Source of the DNA: an uncultured Lachnospiraceae bacterium
Lineage (GTDB): Bacteria; Bacillota; Clostridia; Lachnospirales; Lachnospiraceae
Length of the DNA: 6,289 nucleotides
Direction: 5' to 3'
NCBI GenBank assembly: GCA_902783395.1
Contig: CACZRA010000311.1
Coordinates: 1-6,289, forward strand
Shown here one piece after another: positions 6,203 through 6,289 of this stretch; the first letter of the stretch is position 1; each line of letters begins with the position of its first letter. The notes under the pieces were generated by a model, which searched no databases, was not told the DNA's origin, and was given only the letters and a program-made list of their open reading frames with translations. Made by a program: the position numbers and the translations under genes.

Positions 6203-6289
6203 ATGAAAAGCCGGGATTTGTCCGTGCTATGTGGTGCGGTGATCAGGAATGTGAGGACCGGATAAAGGCAGATACAACGGCCACCTCCA
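6103..6289 (+). pseudogene. proS: Continuation of proS in the -1 frame (C-terminal zinc-binding region, cut by window edge)
   Basis: Read from 6103 as TTG GAT ACC, this stretch encodes LDTIQSDMYERAEEH, then a Tyr-rich helix, EKPGFVRAMWCGDQECEDRI, and ends in TTATS at the last base. This is the expected end of the anticodon domain followed by the C-terminal domain of the archaeal/eukaryotic-like ProRS. The two cysteines of WCGDQEC fit the first zinc-ligand pair seen in that family. No stop codon occurs before the window ends. It is not a separate gene: there is no start signal, and joining it to the upstream frame restores a normal protein. Confidence 0.88.

Overview
All genes in this window lie on the + strand and form a compact chromosomal cluster. 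The window suggests a Gram-positive Clostridia, most likely Lachnospiraceae (Butyrivibrio-like). The reasons are moderate GC, strong AGGAG-type ribosome binding sites, ATGA stop/start overlaps, a MEP-pathway ispE beside a GntR/FCD regulator, a DUF1934 protein, and a prolyl-tRNA synthetase of the short archaeal/eukaryotic-like type. The taxonomy is inferred from gene content and protein style, not from any search.

Layout: (1) 2-520 is the 3' part of a gene of unknown function, entering from the left edge and closed by an intrinsic terminator at 539-576. (2) 577-725 is a dense regulatory gap. It holds a 12-bp perfect palindrome (578-589) that resembles the B. subtilis GntR gluconate operator core and overlaps the -35 of a good extended -10 promoter (579-607). 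About 110 nt of leader follows, with a possible 11-codon leader ORF. (3) 726-4374 is a tight operon: ispE, a GntR-family FCD regulator, murI, a DUF1934 protein and galU. Gaps are 11 nt or less and two junctions are ATGA overlaps. (4) 4426-4905 encodes a small single-pass membrane protein of unknown function. (5) 4952-6289 is proS, which runs off the right edge and carries an apparent 1-base deletion near 6101-6106.

Functionally, the operon supplies cell-envelope precursors. IspE leads to isoprenoids (undecaprenyl carrier), MurI makes D-glutamate for peptidoglycan, and GalU makes UDP-glucose for glycans and glycolipids. The FCD regulator sits inside the operon, and the promoter carries a palindrome of the kind its family binds, so autoregulation is a reasonable hypothesis.

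I see no mobile element, CRISPR array, tRNA or rRNA, and no convincing new multi-gene system. The two points most worth checking are the proS frameshift and the operator-like palindrome at the operon promoter.
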